Shown one piece after another: positions 49,547-58,101 of a DNA stretch of 64,000 nt. Position numbers and translations under genes: made by a program. The stretch is from JAABUE01 sp037440925. Its GTDB lineage: Bacteria; Chloroflexota; Anaerolineae; Anaerolineales; Villigracilaceae. Positions within the stretch are counted from its first letter, which is position 1; every line of letters starts with the position of its first letter. The notes beneath the pieces are model-generated. The model was given only the letters and a program-made list of their open reading frames with translations. It did not search any database and was not told where the DNA came from. The DNA is taken from positions 1 through 64,000 of the forward strand of contig JBBITF010000011.1 of the NCBI GenBank assembly GCA_037440925.1, written 5' to 3'.

Positions 49547-51457
49547 TTAGAACAATCCAACCACTTTGCCGGTCTTGAGATCCAAATCTACATCGTAGAA
49601 CACCGGGCGGGTGGGCAGGCCGGGCATGGTGCGCATCGTGCCGAGCAGCGGGTAGAGGAAGCCCGCGCCAACGCTGGCGCGAATGTCGCTGATGGTGATG
49701 CGGAAGCCGCGCGGCGCGCCTTTTACGTCTGCCTTGTCCGTGAAGGAGAGGTGGGTTTTTGCCATGCACAAAGGTAGGTCCGCAAAACCGAGTTTAGTGA
49801 ACTGCTCGATTTTGGTCTCGGCTTCAGGGGTGTAATCTACTCCATCGGCGCGGTAGATTTCGCGGGCAATGATCTCGATTTTCTCCTTGATGGGGAGTTT
49901 CAAGTCGTACAAGAATTTGAAATTGCTGGGTTGATCGCAGGCTTTGACCACTGCCTCTGCCAACGCAATAGCGCCTTTGCCGCCTTCCATCCAGTGTCGA
50001 GAGACAACGGCATCCATCGCGCCCGCTTCGAGAGCGGCTTTGCGTACCATTTCGACTTCGGCAGGCGTGTCGGTGGCAAAGGAGTTGACTGCTACGACCA
50101 CGTTGACGCCAAATTTGAGAGCATTTTCGATGTGCTGCGTCAAATTGGACAGGCCCTTTTGCAACAACTCGAGATTCTCGTCGGTGTACTCTGGCGCTAA
50201 GGGTTTGCCGGCTACGACCTTTGGCCCGCCGCCATGCATCTTGAGGGCACGGACCGTGGCCACCAACACCACCACGTGCGGAATCAAGCCCGAGTAACGG
50301 CACTTGATGTTCATGAACTTTTCCATGCCGATATCGGCGCCAAAGCCCGATTCGGTGACAACATAATCGGCAAGTTTCAGGGCAATCTTATCGGCGATGA
50401 TGGAACTGTTACCGTGCGCAATATTGGCAAACGGCCCAGCATGGACGATAGCAGGGGTTCCTTCCAACGTCTGCATCAGATTGGGTTTGATGGCGTCTTT
50501 CATCAACACGGTCATAGCGCCAGCCACGCCCAAATCCTCAGCCGTGACAGCATTGCCGTCCCGGTCTAAGGCTACTACCATGCGCCCCAGACGCTCGCGC
50601 ATGTCTTCCAAGCCGGTGGTGAGCGCCAGGATAGCCATGATTTCGGAGGCTACCGAGATGTCGTAGCCAGAACGATGCTCGAAGCCTTGCTCTTCTTTGC
50701 CTAACCCAACCTGAATCTCGCGCAGCATGCGGTCGTTGACATCAATGACGCGGCGCCATTGCACCCCACTATAATCTATATTTAGACGGGCAAAGCGGCG
50801 GCGCTCCTCAGGCGTGAGTTCATTGGGGTCGGTCTTGTTGATACCCAATTTCTTGAGGCGGCGGAGCATCGAGGGCGAGAATTTACGCTTGCCTTGTTTG
50901 TCAGGCGGACAAAGCGCATTGAACAGTTTCTCGTCATCAGGCGTATTGGCCTCGTGCATGATGCGTGTGTCCAATGCTGCTGCGCACAAGTTGTGGGCGG
51001 CCGTGATGGCATGAATATCACCGGTCAGGTGCAGGTTGAAATCTTCCATGGGGATAATCTGGCTGTATCCGCCTCCGGCTGCTCCGCCTTTGATGCCAAA
51101 AGTTGGCCCCTGACTGGGTTGGCGGATGACGGTCATCACGCTCTTGCCTAAATGCGCTCCCAATGCCTGGCACAACCCGACGGTGGTTGTAGTCTTACCT
51201 TCCCCAAGAGGAGTCGGGGTAATGGCGGTGACGTCAATGTACTTACCGTCTGGGCGGTTCTTCAAACGCTCCAAAATTTCTAATTTGATCTTGGCTTTAT
51301 AGTTGCCGTATAGTTCCAGTTCTTCGGGCAAGATGCCTAGCTCTTCAGCAATTTGCACAATTGGCTTGGCATGCTCCATCTGCTCTTGAGCAATCTCAAT
51401 GTCTGAAGGCACTGGAGTGCGCAACTTGAGCGGAACAGGGGTAAATTGTCTTGTCAT
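49547..51457 (-). CDS. fhs: Formate--tetrahydrofolate ligase
   Basis: 636 aa from ATG 51457; GGAGAG sits 5 to 10 bases before it, which is better than the in-frame ATG at 51469. It makes 10-formyl-THF from formate, THF and ATP. ITPTPLGEGKTTTTVGLCQA near 80 is the nucleotide loop, IKGGAAGGGYSQIIPMEDFN and LTGDIHAITAAHNL follow, then PFANIAHGNSSIIADKIALK near 345. It joins the methyl branch leading to metH. Length and motifs are fully standard. Confidence 0.95.
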   Translation of the reverse strand: MTRQFTPVPLKLRTPVPSDIEIAQEQMEHAKPIVQIAEELGILPEELELYGNYKAKIKLEILERLKNRPDGKYIDVTAITPTPLGEGKTTTTVGLCQALGAHLGKSVMTVIRQPSQGPTFGIKGGAAGGGYSQIIPMEDFNLHLTGDIHAITAAHNLCAAALDTRIMHEANTPDDEKLFNALCPPDKQGKRKFSPSMLRRLKKLGINKTDPNELTPEERRRFARLNIDYSGVQWRRVIDVNDRMLREIQVGLGKEEQGFEHRSGYDISVASEIMAILALTTGLEDMRERLGRMVVALDRDGNAVTAEDLGVAGAMTVLMKDAIKPNLMQTLEGTPAIVHAGPFANIAHGNSSIIADKIALKLADYVVTESGFGADIGMEKFMNIKCRYSGLIPHVVVLVATVRALKMHGGGPKVVAGKPLAPEYTDENLELLQKGLSNLTQHIENALKFGVNVVVAVNSFATDTPAEVEMVRKAALEAGAMDAVVSRHWMEGGKGAIALAEAVVKACDQPSNFKFLYDLKLPIKEKIEIIAREIYRADGVDYTPEAETKIEQFTKLGFADLPLCMAKTHLSFTDKADVKGAPRGFRITISDIRASVGAGFLYPLLGTMRTMPGLPTRPVFYDVDLDLKTGKVVGLF

Positions 51458-51597
51458 CTGTCTCTCCATCGAAGGTTGAGTATAGGGATACCTGCCTGGC
51501 GCAATGAAGGTTGCCCGGAGGGATTCCAGCGTTATTATTTTTCACGATTTTGAAAAATATTGCAAGAGACATCTGTCCCAGTTTATTGTGCATTGTG

Positions 51598-52461
51598 TCA
51601 CGATTTATCCGCCTCGATGAGCGTACCCAATATCTCTCCCCCCAGGGCGCGTTGCACGTTGTTTCGAGGCTCGCCGGAGAAAATTTGCGCCGAAAGGCCT
51701 TGTACCTGCTCGACCAATTCCAACATCTGGCGGACTTTGGACTCCATCCCGCCGGTGACGTCTGCCCCGGCGGCCTTCCCCACGCCCCGGCTGACCTCGG
51801 CGAACGACTCGCGCGTCACCCTCTCGACCCTGTGCCTGCGCGCCGGGAAATCGGCCCATACCGCCGCCTCGAGGCCTGCCAGCAAGACCCGCTGCGCCGG
51901 CAACGCGCGCGCCAGGTGCGCGAACAAGTCCTCCGTTGACAGGATCGTCCCACCCTTGGCGCGGTCGAAGATAACGTCGCCATGTACGACCGGCAGGATT
52001 CCGTTTTCCAGCGCAGCCCTGATCTGGGACAGGTCCCAATCTGCCACCCGGCCGTTTTCTGACCAAACGCTTGCCATGGGGGAAAAGGTGACGGCCGGCA
52101 GCCCGGCGTCGTGCAGCGCCTGGATGACGTAGCGGTTAAGGGTCGAGGCCTGGTACCAGACTTCGGCAAAGCCTTGCCAATATGTCTCCCTCCGTTTTCC
52201 CTGAAAATGGGGGGAGTGTCCCGCAGGGACGAGGGGGGCGGGGGAGGCGGGGAGGCCATCCTTCGTCCCGTATTCTTTCGCCGCCGTATGCCCAAAGGAG
52301 CCGGAACCATGCCCAATTATCAGGAGCAGGTCCGGGTGAGTCTGAAGCGCCTGGGCGATCTCGGCCGCCAGGTCTGCCAGTTTGTCCAATCGCGGGGTAT
52401 AGGGACGGGTTTTGTCGGTGATCAATGACCCGCCAAGTTTGAGCAGCACCAGTTCACGCAT
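51598..52461 (-). CDS. Isopentenyl phosphate kinase
   Basis: 287 aa, amino-acid-kinase fold. VLLKLGGSLITDKTRPYTPR near residue 5-24, LLLIIGHGSGSFGHTAAKEY near 46-65 with the His that distinguishes isopentenyl phosphate kinase, PVVHGDVIFDRAKGGTILST near 156, and ADVTGGMESKVRQMLELVEQ near 235. It phosphorylates isopentenyl phosphate to IPP in the alternative mevalonate pathway, known from archaea and some Chloroflexota. Residues about 70-92 look like a repeat-derived insert (52186-52258). Nothing else of the pathway lies in this window. Confidence 0.88.
   Translation of the reverse strand: MRELVLLKLGGSLITDKTRPYTPRLDKLADLAAEIAQALQTHPDLLLIIGHGSGSFGHTAAKEYGTKDGLPASPAPLVPAGHSPHFQGKRRETYWQGFAEVWYQASTLNRYVIQALHDAGLPAVTFSPMASVWSENGRVADWDLSQIRAALENGILPVVHGDVIFDRAKGGTILSTEDLFAHLARALPAQRVLLAGLEAAVWADFPARRHRVERVTRESFAEVSRGVGKAAGADVTGGMESKVRQMLELVEQVQGLSAQIFSGEPRNNVQRALGGEILGTLIEADKS
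52186..52258. repeat. Palindromic repeat inside the isopentenyl phosphate kinase gene
   Basis: CTCCC (52186-52190), TTTTC (52195-52199), GAAAA (52203-52207), GGGAG (52212-52216) form a nested hairpin, and GTCCC-gca-GGGAC (52218-52230) another. The encoded ASPAPLVPAGHSPHFQGKR stretch lies between KDGL and YWQGFAEVW, a loop where shorter sequence is usual. Confidence 0.55.
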
Positions 52462-52502
52462 GTGCCTGTTTTACCACAGACCGGCATCCTGTTCAATAGG
52501 GC

Positions 52503-52551
52503 TTGACAGTGGAAACGATTGGTTATACAATATGTCGCACAACGACATATT
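52503..52551 (+). promoter_or_regulatory. PadR promoter with overlapping operator
   Basis: TTGACA (52503-52508), 17-nt spacer, TACAAT (52526-52531). Overlapping the -10 is a perfect palindrome AATATGTCG (52529-52537), CACAA, CGACATATT (52543-52551), which contains the ATGT/ACAT half-sites of PadR-family operators. The start codon is at 52567. Confidence 0.8.
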
Positions 52552-52566
52552 GCAAGGCGTTATATC

Positions 52567-52902
52567 ATGAATGAGAACCTGCCATTATCCGAAGCCGTCT
52601 TTTTTATCCTGCTCAGCCTGTTGCCGGGGCCGAAGCACGGGTACGCCATCATGAAAGACGTGGAAACATTGAGCGAGGCGCGCGTCTGCCTGAGCACCGG
52701 CACGCTGTACGGCGCGCTCAAACGCCTGCTGGAAGACGGCTGGATCGAGCGCATGGACGACGACGGCGAGCAAACCGCCCGCCAGCGCAAGGCGTATGCC
52801 CTGACCCGCTTGGGTAAGAGCGTGTTGGAGGCCGAGGCAACGCGGATGAAAAACCTGGTGGCGTTGATGCAGCAGCGCGCGCCGGAAGGGAATGCGATAT
52901 GA
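52567..52902 (+). CDS. PadR-family transcription regulator
   Basis: 111 aa from ATG 52567. LLPGPKHGYAIMKDVETLSE near 20-39 and STGTLYGALKRLLEDGWIER near 47-66 are the PadR winged-helix core; KAYALTRLGKSVLEAEATRM is the start of the dimer helix. The next gene overlaps it by 4 nt (ATGA), so the regulator and membrane protein are translated together. The palindrome over its own promoter suggests autorepression; the inducer is unknown. Confidence 0.92.
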   Translation: MNENLPLSEAVFFILLSLLPGPKHGYAIMKDVETLSEARVCLSTGTLYGALKRLLEDGWIERMDDDGEQTARQRKAYALTRLGKSVLEAEATRMKNLVALMQQRAPEGNAI

Positions 52903-53924
52903 GCCGAATGGTCGAGCGCTTCGTGCGCTTCTACGCTTTCCTGACAGGCCTGTACCCGCACGCCTTTCGCCGGGAATTTGCGGGTGAAATGCAGGCCGTC
53001 TTCCGGGAGAGACTGGCGTCGGAGATGGACACCGGGGCGCGGGGCTTGTGGCGCGTTCTGTGGGGGGAACTGCGCGACTGGCCCGGCGCTGTGCTGGCGG
53101 AATACTGGTTTGCCTGGCGAGATGTTTGCGGGAGGGGTCTGATGTCTCTATATGCGGAAGGCAAATCCTGGAAGATCGAAGAGCGGCGGGAGGCCCTGCT
53201 TGCGTCCCTGCCGCCGGTGTTGTTTGGCGTTTGCATCGCCCTGGAGGCCCTGGTGATCTGGGAACCCTGGTACACGGTCACGCGCTGGCGGCTGATGACG
53301 GGTTTTGCGATTATGATGCTGCCCAGTCCGGTCATTGCCTTGGGTGGGCTGATCGCCATCTTCAAACGCCTGCCTGCATGGGGATACTCGTGGGCCGGCG
53401 GCGCAGTGATGGGTGTGGTGGTACTCGTCAAGTTGCTGGCCGAGGAGCGCGCGGATTTCGGCCTGCCGCTGCTCTCCACCATTCTGGATATCGCGCTGGC
53501 CATCTTGCTCCTGGTCGGCATCCTGGCGTTGGTCTTTGTGACGGCCTGGCGGGGCTGGCGGCAGGCAGGACTCACCAGCCTGGGATTTGCGACGGTGGCG
53601 GGGATGTCGTCCTTCTCGATGGCGACCGCCGCGCCATTCAACCGCTACGACCTGGCGCTGCTGGCCATGCCTGTTGGCATGGTGATGGCCTGGCTGACCT
53701 GGCTGTACGTCCGCAAAGGAGATGCGGGCCGGGTCGCTGCCATCCTGGGGTACGGCGTCATGAACGCGGTTGTGTTCTTGGTCATCGCCAATGCCTGGAA
53801 CCTGCCCCCCGACCGTCCTTCGCCGGTCATCCCCTTCCTGGTCGCCCTGACCGGCGCGTTATTGGTCGGACCGGTGGCCGGGCTGCTTGGGAGGCCGCTG
53901 CGTAAGGTCATCCAGGGGGCTTGA
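52899..53924 (+). CDS. PadR-linked membrane protein
   Basis: 341 aa with a cytoplasmic N-terminus (FYAFLTGLYPHAFRREFAGE, FRERLASEM, similar to the short permease-prefix segment often placed after PadR genes) and about seven helices from residue 100 on (ALLASLPPVLFGVCIALEAL, VMGVVVLVKLLA, IALAILLLVGILALVFVTAW, TGALLVGPVAGLLG). No ATPase or extracytoplasmic permease domain is present. Its control by PadR suggests a response to a membrane-active or phenolic compound, which is inference. Confidence 0.75.
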   Translation: MSRMVERFVRFYAFLTGLYPHAFRREFAGEMQAVFRERLASEMDTGARGLWRVLWGELRDWPGAVLAEYWFAWRDVCGRGLMSLYAEGKSWKIEERREALLASLPPVLFGVCIALEALVIWEPWYTVTRWRLMTGFAIMMLPSPVIALGGLIAIFKRLPAWGYSWAGGAVMGVVVLVKLLAEERADFGLPLLSTILDIALAILLLVGILALVFVTAWRGWRQAGLTSLGFATVAGMSSFSMATAAPFNRYDLALLAMPVGMVMAWLTWLYVRKGDAGRVAAILGYGVMNAVVFLVIANAWNLPPDRPSPVIPFLVALTGALLVGPVAGLLGRPLRKVIQGA

Positions 53925-53996
53925 GCGAACGAGTCCTTCCTCTCCGCTTCGGCCTTCACCAGGCGGCTGCGGTAGTAGTAGCCTTCGATTTCCTGC

Positions 53997-54002
53997 TATA
54001 AT
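53997..54002 (+). promoter_or_regulatory. -10 box TATAAT for the aminotransferase-pheA unit
   Basis: Perfect TATAAT in the context gctataatc, ending 15 bases before the ATG at 54018. The same gcTATAATc context occurs upstream of several other genes here. Confidence 0.4.
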
Positions 54003-54017
54003 CGCCCACCATAACGT

Positions 54018-55211
54018 ATGCGCCTCAACCCACAATTTGAACAACTGCGTCAATCGCCCACAGTTGCCCTGGCTGACCGTGTGGCGGCCCTCAATGCCAG
54101 TGGGTGCCGCATCATTCCTCTGCACGTAGGCGACCCAGATTTTTCCACGCCGCCGCCAGTGCTGGAGGTTGCTTTGCGCGCCATGCAAGACGGCCTGACG
54201 CATTACGCCCCCTCAAGCGGCTTGCCCGACTTGAAACTGGCCGCCGCTGTCAAACTGCGCCGCGATAATGACTTGGACTACGACCCGCAAACTGAAATTC
54301 TGGTGACACATGGCGGTATCCATGCCTATTATTTGGCCTTGCAATCCATCCTCCAGCCGGGCGATGAGGCGTTAATTCCCGACCCAACCTGGGCAACGCA
54401 CGCAAACATGGTCATCTTGCTGCGCGGAAAGGTCAAGCGCGTTGCGGCTCACGCAGAAGACAACTTTTTGCCGACCTTCGAGGCCTGGGAAAAGGCGCTC
54501 ACTCCTCAGACGCGGGTCATCGTGCTGAACTACCCATCCAACCCGACCGGGACATATCCCAGCCGCGCTTACCTGGGCAGGCTGCAAGAATTTGCCGCCG
54601 CGCATGACTTATGGGTAGTGAGCGATGAGGTGTATGAGAACCTGTACTACGAAGAAAAGCCCACCAGCGCAGGCGCGTTGCCCGGCGCCAAAGAGCGCAC
54701 CCTGTTGGTGCATAGCCTGTCCAAAACCTATGCCATGACCGGCTGGCGGGTGGGCTACCTGGCCGCGCCGAGACGGGTCATTGAAAACGCGCTCAAGGCG
54801 GGGCAGAATTCCATTACATGCGTCGCGCCCTTTGTTCAGAAGGCGGCCGCCTTTGCGCTTACGGATGCTGGCATACAGGCTGCGGCGGCCGGTATGCGCG
54901 CGCAGTACGCCCGCCGGCGTGACCTGGTGCTGCGCGCCGCCGCGCAAATGGAAAGTCAAAAGGTGCGCGTCTCGCCGCCTATGGGAGCGTTCTATTTCTT
55001 CCTTGACTTCCGCGCGCTTGGGCTGCCCTCGCTTACCATCTGCGAGCGCATCCTGGAAGAAACCGGTGTAGGAGTGGTGCCAGGCTCGGCCTTTGGGCAA
55101 CAGGGCGAAGGCTTTGTGCGCATGACCATTGCCGCCTCAGACGCAGACGTGCAGGCTGGTTTCAAGAAAATCATGGCATGGGCAGAAGAGCAAACAGGAG
55201 GTAAGCGATGA
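54018..55211 (+). CDS. Class I/II aminotransferase (aspartate/aromatic type)
   Basis: 397 aa, PLP fold type I aminotransferase. GCRIIPLHVGDPDFSTPPPV near 30 and LTHYAPSSGLPDLKLAAAVK near 60 are the usual N-terminal blocks, VLNYPSNPTGTYPSRAYLGR near 165 and VHSLSKTYAMTGWRVGYLAA near 232 holds the PLP Lys. MTIAASDADVQAGFKKIMAW closes the family pattern. It overlaps pheA by 4 nt, so a role as phenylalanine or prephenate transaminase is likely, though aspartate aminotransferase activity is equally possible from sequence. Confidence 0.9.
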   Translation: MRLNPQFEQLRQSPTVALADRVAALNASGCRIIPLHVGDPDFSTPPPVLEVALRAMQDGLTHYAPSSGLPDLKLAAAVKLRRDNDLDYDPQTEILVTHGGIHAYYLALQSILQPGDEALIPDPTWATHANMVILLRGKVKRVAAHAEDNFLPTFEAWEKALTPQTRVIVLNYPSNPTGTYPSRAYLGRLQEFAAAHDLWVVSDEVYENLYYEEKPTSAGALPGAKERTLLVHSLSKTYAMTGWRVGYLAAPRRVIENALKAGQNSITCVAPFVQKAAAFALTDAGIQAAAAGMRAQYARRRDLVLRAAAQMESQKVRVSPPMGAFYFFLDFRALGLPSLTICERILEETGVGVVPGSAFGQQGEGFVRMTIAASDADVQAGFKKIMAWAEEQTGGKR

Positions 55212-56029
55212 GAGTCGCCTTTCAGGGTGAGGCAGGGGCCTATAGCGAGGAAGCAGGTCGCGGGTATTTCGATGCGCCAGAGATGATCCCGCACGAGACG
55301 TTCGAAGCGGTCTTCGAGGCTGTAATGTCGGGCGATTGTCAGGCCGGTTTGATTCCCATCGAAAACTCGTTGGCGGGTAGTATCCACCAAAACTATGACC
55401 TATTGCTGCGGCACAATCTTTTTATCACCGGCGAGTATTTGCTGCGCGTGCGGCATTGTTTGATTGGTTTTCCCGGCATCGAAGTCAAAGACATCCAGCG
55501 CGTCATTAGCCATCCGCAGGCGCTGGGACAGTGCGCCGGTTTTCTGCGCCAACTGGGCGTCAAGAGCGAGCCGGTTTACGATACAGCCGGCAGCGTGAAA
55601 CTGCTCCAGGCTTCTGGTGAGCGATCTACCGCTGCCATCGCTTCCCGGCGCGCGGCAGAAATCTACGGAATGCAAATCCTGCAAGAAGGTATCGAGGACA
55701 ACGCAGAGAATTACACCCGCTTCCTGATCATTGAGCCGCAAGCCGCCCAAGCCGGCGAGGACGCCAAAACCTCGATCGTCTTCACGCTCAGGAACCAACC
55801 GGGAGCATTGTTCAAGGCATTGAGCGTGTTTGCCCTCCGCGACATTGACCTGACCAAGATCGAATCGCGCCCCCTGGCTGGCAGGCCGTGGGAATACCTG
55901 TTCTACATTGACTTCCTCGGCTCCACAGCGCAGGAACACGTTCGCAAGGCGCTTGATCACCTGGGCGAATATGCCCCTATGTTGCGGGTATTAGGCTCGT
56001 ATCGGCGTTTCCAACAGCAAGAGACTTAA
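55208..56029 (+). CDS. pheA: Prephenate dehydratase
   Basis: 273 aa, a monofunctional enzyme giving phenylpyruvate from prephenate. MRVAFQGEAGAYSEEAGRGY at the start, AGLIPIENSLAGSIHQNYDL near 48 and IEDNAENYTRFLIIEPQAAQ near 160 with the catalytic TRF motif, then the ACT regulatory domain (LRNQPGALFKALSVFALRDI, LTKIESRPL) with the ESRP Phe-binding motif. Overlap with the aminotransferase makes a two-gene phenylalanine unit. Confidence 0.95.
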   Translation: MRVAFQGEAGAYSEEAGRGYFDAPEMIPHETFEAVFEAVMSGDCQAGLIPIENSLAGSIHQNYDLLLRHNLFITGEYLLRVRHCLIGFPGIEVKDIQRVISHPQALGQCAGFLRQLGVKSEPVYDTAGSVKLLQASGERSTAAIASRRAAEIYGMQILQEGIEDNAENYTRFLIIEPQAAQAGEDAKTSIVFTLRNQPGALFKALSVFALRDIDLTKIESRPLAGRPWEYLFYIDFLGSTAQEHVRKALDHLGEYAPMLRVLGSYRRFQQQET

Positions 56030-56054
56030 GAGCCGAAACCAAAGGGGGGCAAAT

Positions 56055-56070
56055 AAGTACACAAGTATAC
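56055..56070. repeat. Octamer word pair downstream of pheA
   Basis: AAGTACAC and AAGTATAC in phase, followed by AAAGGG. They resemble the octamers at 8803-8890 and lie in the short gap between the convergent pheA and PLP-enzyme genes. Confidence 0.4.
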
Positions 56071-56079
56071 AAAGGGTTT

Positions 56080-57039
56080 TTACAGAAAAGGCGCATATTG
56101 CTCAGCAAACAGCGCTGGCTGACCGCCAGTGTGCCAGAACAAAACAGTTTCTCCCTTCTCGAAAAACCCATTACGAACCAGATTGATCAACCCGGCCGCC
56201 GCGCGCCCGGTGTAGACCGGGTCTAACAACAACCCCTCGTACCTGGCAAACAGACGCACGGCTTCGCGCTCCGCCTCCGTCAGCACGCCGTAACCGGCCT
56301 TGCAGTAAGCATCTGTGGCCCGGACATCCTCGAGGGTAAATCCAATACGCTCGCCGAGCAACTCCGAAGCCTGTGAAGCCAGTGCGGAAACATGTCTCTT
56401 GAGCCAGGCTTCATTCTCATCAATACTGATGCCCAGAATGCGTCCTTTGAATCCAAACAAGCGCGCGCCCAGCGTCAACCCGGCGTGTGTGCCGCCAGAG
56501 GAGGTACCAAAGACCACCCAATCTGCCTGGATGCCCTGCTCCAGCAGTTCCTGCACGGCATAGGCGTAGCCCAATGCGCCGGTGGGGCTGGAACCGCCAT
56601 ACGGCACGAGATAAGGCCGTTTCCCGTCGCGCGCCGCCTGGTCGAAGGTTTCTTGCAAGACGCGATCGCGCTCGGCACGCTCGCGGACATGGACCACCTG
56701 CGCGCCGAACAAGCCGTCCAACAGGTAATTGGCCGAAGATTGCGAGGGCGTCTCGCCGGTCAGCACAAGAATGCAATCGAAGCCAAAACGCGCGGCCGCC
56801 GCCGCCGTCTGACGACAGTGATTGGATTGCACTGCGCCAGCCGAGATGAGCGTACGCGCGCCCTGCGACTGCGCCTCGGCCACCAAAAATTCCAGTTTGC
56901 GGGTCTTGTTGCCGCCAAAGGCCAGCCCAGTTTGGTCATCACGCTTGACAAACAGGCGCGGCCCGCCCAGCAGCGCAGACAGGCGCGGCATTTCCTCTAC
57001 CGGCGTGGGAAGATGGGCAAAATGAAGACGGTTAACCAT
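56080..57039 (-). CDS. PLP-dependent D-cysteine desulfhydrase/ACC deaminase family
   Basis: 319 aa. LFVKRDDQTGLAFGGNKTRK near residues 29-48 contains the PLP Lys, ISAGAVQSNHCRQTAAAAAR near 65 matches the family serine-asparagine loop, and LVPYGGSSPTGALGYAYAVQ near 142 and GTSSGGTHAGLTLGARLFG near 180 bind the cofactor phosphate. The family includes D-cysteine desulfhydrase (DcyD), L-cysteate sulfo-lyase and ACC deaminase. D-cysteine desulfhydrase is the most likely, but the substrate is not certain. It lies 15 nt upstream of queA on the same strand. Confidence 0.85.
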   Translation of the reverse strand: MVNRLHFAHLPTPVEEMPRLSALLGGPRLFVKRDDQTGLAFGGNKTRKLEFLVAEAQSQGARTLISAGAVQSNHCRQTAAAAARFGFDCILVLTGETPSQSSANYLLDGLFGAQVVHVRERAERDRVLQETFDQAARDGKRPYLVPYGGSSPTGALGYAYAVQELLEQGIQADWVVFGTSSGGTHAGLTLGARLFGFKGRILGISIDENEAWLKRHVSALASQASELLGERIGFTLEDVRATDAYCKAGYGVLTEAEREAVRLFARYEGLLLDPVYTGRAAAGLINLVRNGFFEKGETVLFWHTGGQPALFAEQYAPFL

Positions 57040-57054
57040 GATTTCCTCTCAACC

Positions 57055-58101
57055 TTACAAGATGAGCATTGCATCGCCAAAAGAATAGAAGCGGTAGCCC
57101 TCGCGGATGGCCGTCTCGTATGCGGCCAGGATTTTCTCACGCCCGGCAAAGGCGCTGACCAGCATCAGCAGCGTAGACTTGGGCAAATGGAAGTTCGTAA
57201 TCATGGCGTCCACCAATTTGAACCGATAGCCAGGAAGAATGTAGAGAGAGGTCAAGCCAGAGAAGGCATGAATTCGAGAGGCGCGGCTTTCAATTTGTGC
57301 CTGGCAGGCGGCAGTTTCAAGAACGCGAACGGAGGTGGTGCCAACCGCAATCACACGCCTGCCTGCCTGGCGAGTTTGGTTGACAGCCTCGGCAGTCTCC
57401 AACGGCAAATCGCACCATTCGGTGTGGATTTTGTGCTGGCGCGGGTCGTCTTCAGTGACGGGGGCAAAGGTATCCAAACCAACATGCAGGGTGACATAGG
57501 CAACGTTCACCCCCTGCGCTTGCAACTCGTCCAACAGGCGGGGAGTAAAATGCAGCCCGGCAGTGGGCGCAGCGGCAGAGCCTAATTCGCTGGCATATAC
57601 GGTTTGGTAACGCTCGGCATCGGCTAGTTTTTCGTGAATGTAGGGCGGCAGGGGGACATGCCCGGCCGTCGGGAAATACGGCTCGATGGGCGCGCTAAAA
57701 CGGATAAGACGCTGTGAGCCGTCGAGCGTCTCCAGGATTTCCGCGCCGGGTCCGCCCTGGACTTGGACCTGCTTGCCCGCCCCCAGCCCTTTCCCGCCGA
57801 CCAGCGCTTCCCACGTCACCGCATCGCGGCGGCGGAGAAGCAACAGTTCCACTTTACCGCCGCTCGGCTTGCGGGCATACAGGCGCGCCGGCATGACACG
57901 GGTGCGGTTGAGGACAAGCAAATCGCCGGGGTGCAGGCCCCTCCCCTGAGAGGCAAGCAGGCTGAGGTCCCGAAAGAAGCGGTGTTCTAGTTCGCCGCTA
58001 TCTCGATGGAGAATCAGCAAGCGCGAGGCGTCACGCGGCTCAACAGGCGTTTGAGCGATACATTCGGGAGGCAAGAAATAGTCGAAATCAGAAAGACGCA
58101 T
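57055..58101 (-). CDS. queA: S-adenosylmethionine:tRNA ribosyltransferase-isomerase
   Basis: 348 aa, builds epoxyqueuosine on tRNA from preQ1 using SAM. MRLSDFDYFLPPECIAQTPV at the start, DLLVLNRTRVMPARLYARKP near 75, SAAAPTAGLHFTPRLLDELQ near 175 and VIAVGTTSVRVLETAACQAQ near 250 are all conserved. YILPGYRFKLVDAMITNFHL and PKSTLLMLVSAFAG end the protein. It begins right after the GT2 stop with no spacer (58102/58101). Confidence 0.95.
   Translation of the reverse strand: MRLSDFDYFLPPECIAQTPVEPRDASRLLILHRDSGELEHRFFRDLSLLASQGRGLHPGDLLVLNRTRVMPARLYARKPSGGKVELLLLRRRDAVTWEALVGGKGLGAGKQVQVQGGPGAEILETLDGSQRLIRFSAPIEPYFPTAGHVPLPPYIHEKLADAERYQTVYASELGSAAAPTAGLHFTPRLLDELQAQGVNVAYVTLHVGLDTFAPVTEDDPRQHKIHTEWCDLPLETAEAVNQTRQAGRRVIAVGTTSVRVLETAACQAQIESRASRIHAFSGLTSLYILPGYRFKLVDAMITNFHLPKSTLLMLVSAFAGREKILAAYETAIREGYRFYSFGDAMLIL

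Noticed and set aside
51470..51597. THF or ZTP riboswitch upstream of fhs
   Set aside because: A ccgggca string on the minus strand is suggestive, but the rest of neither motif could be found by eye. A covariance-model search would decide it.
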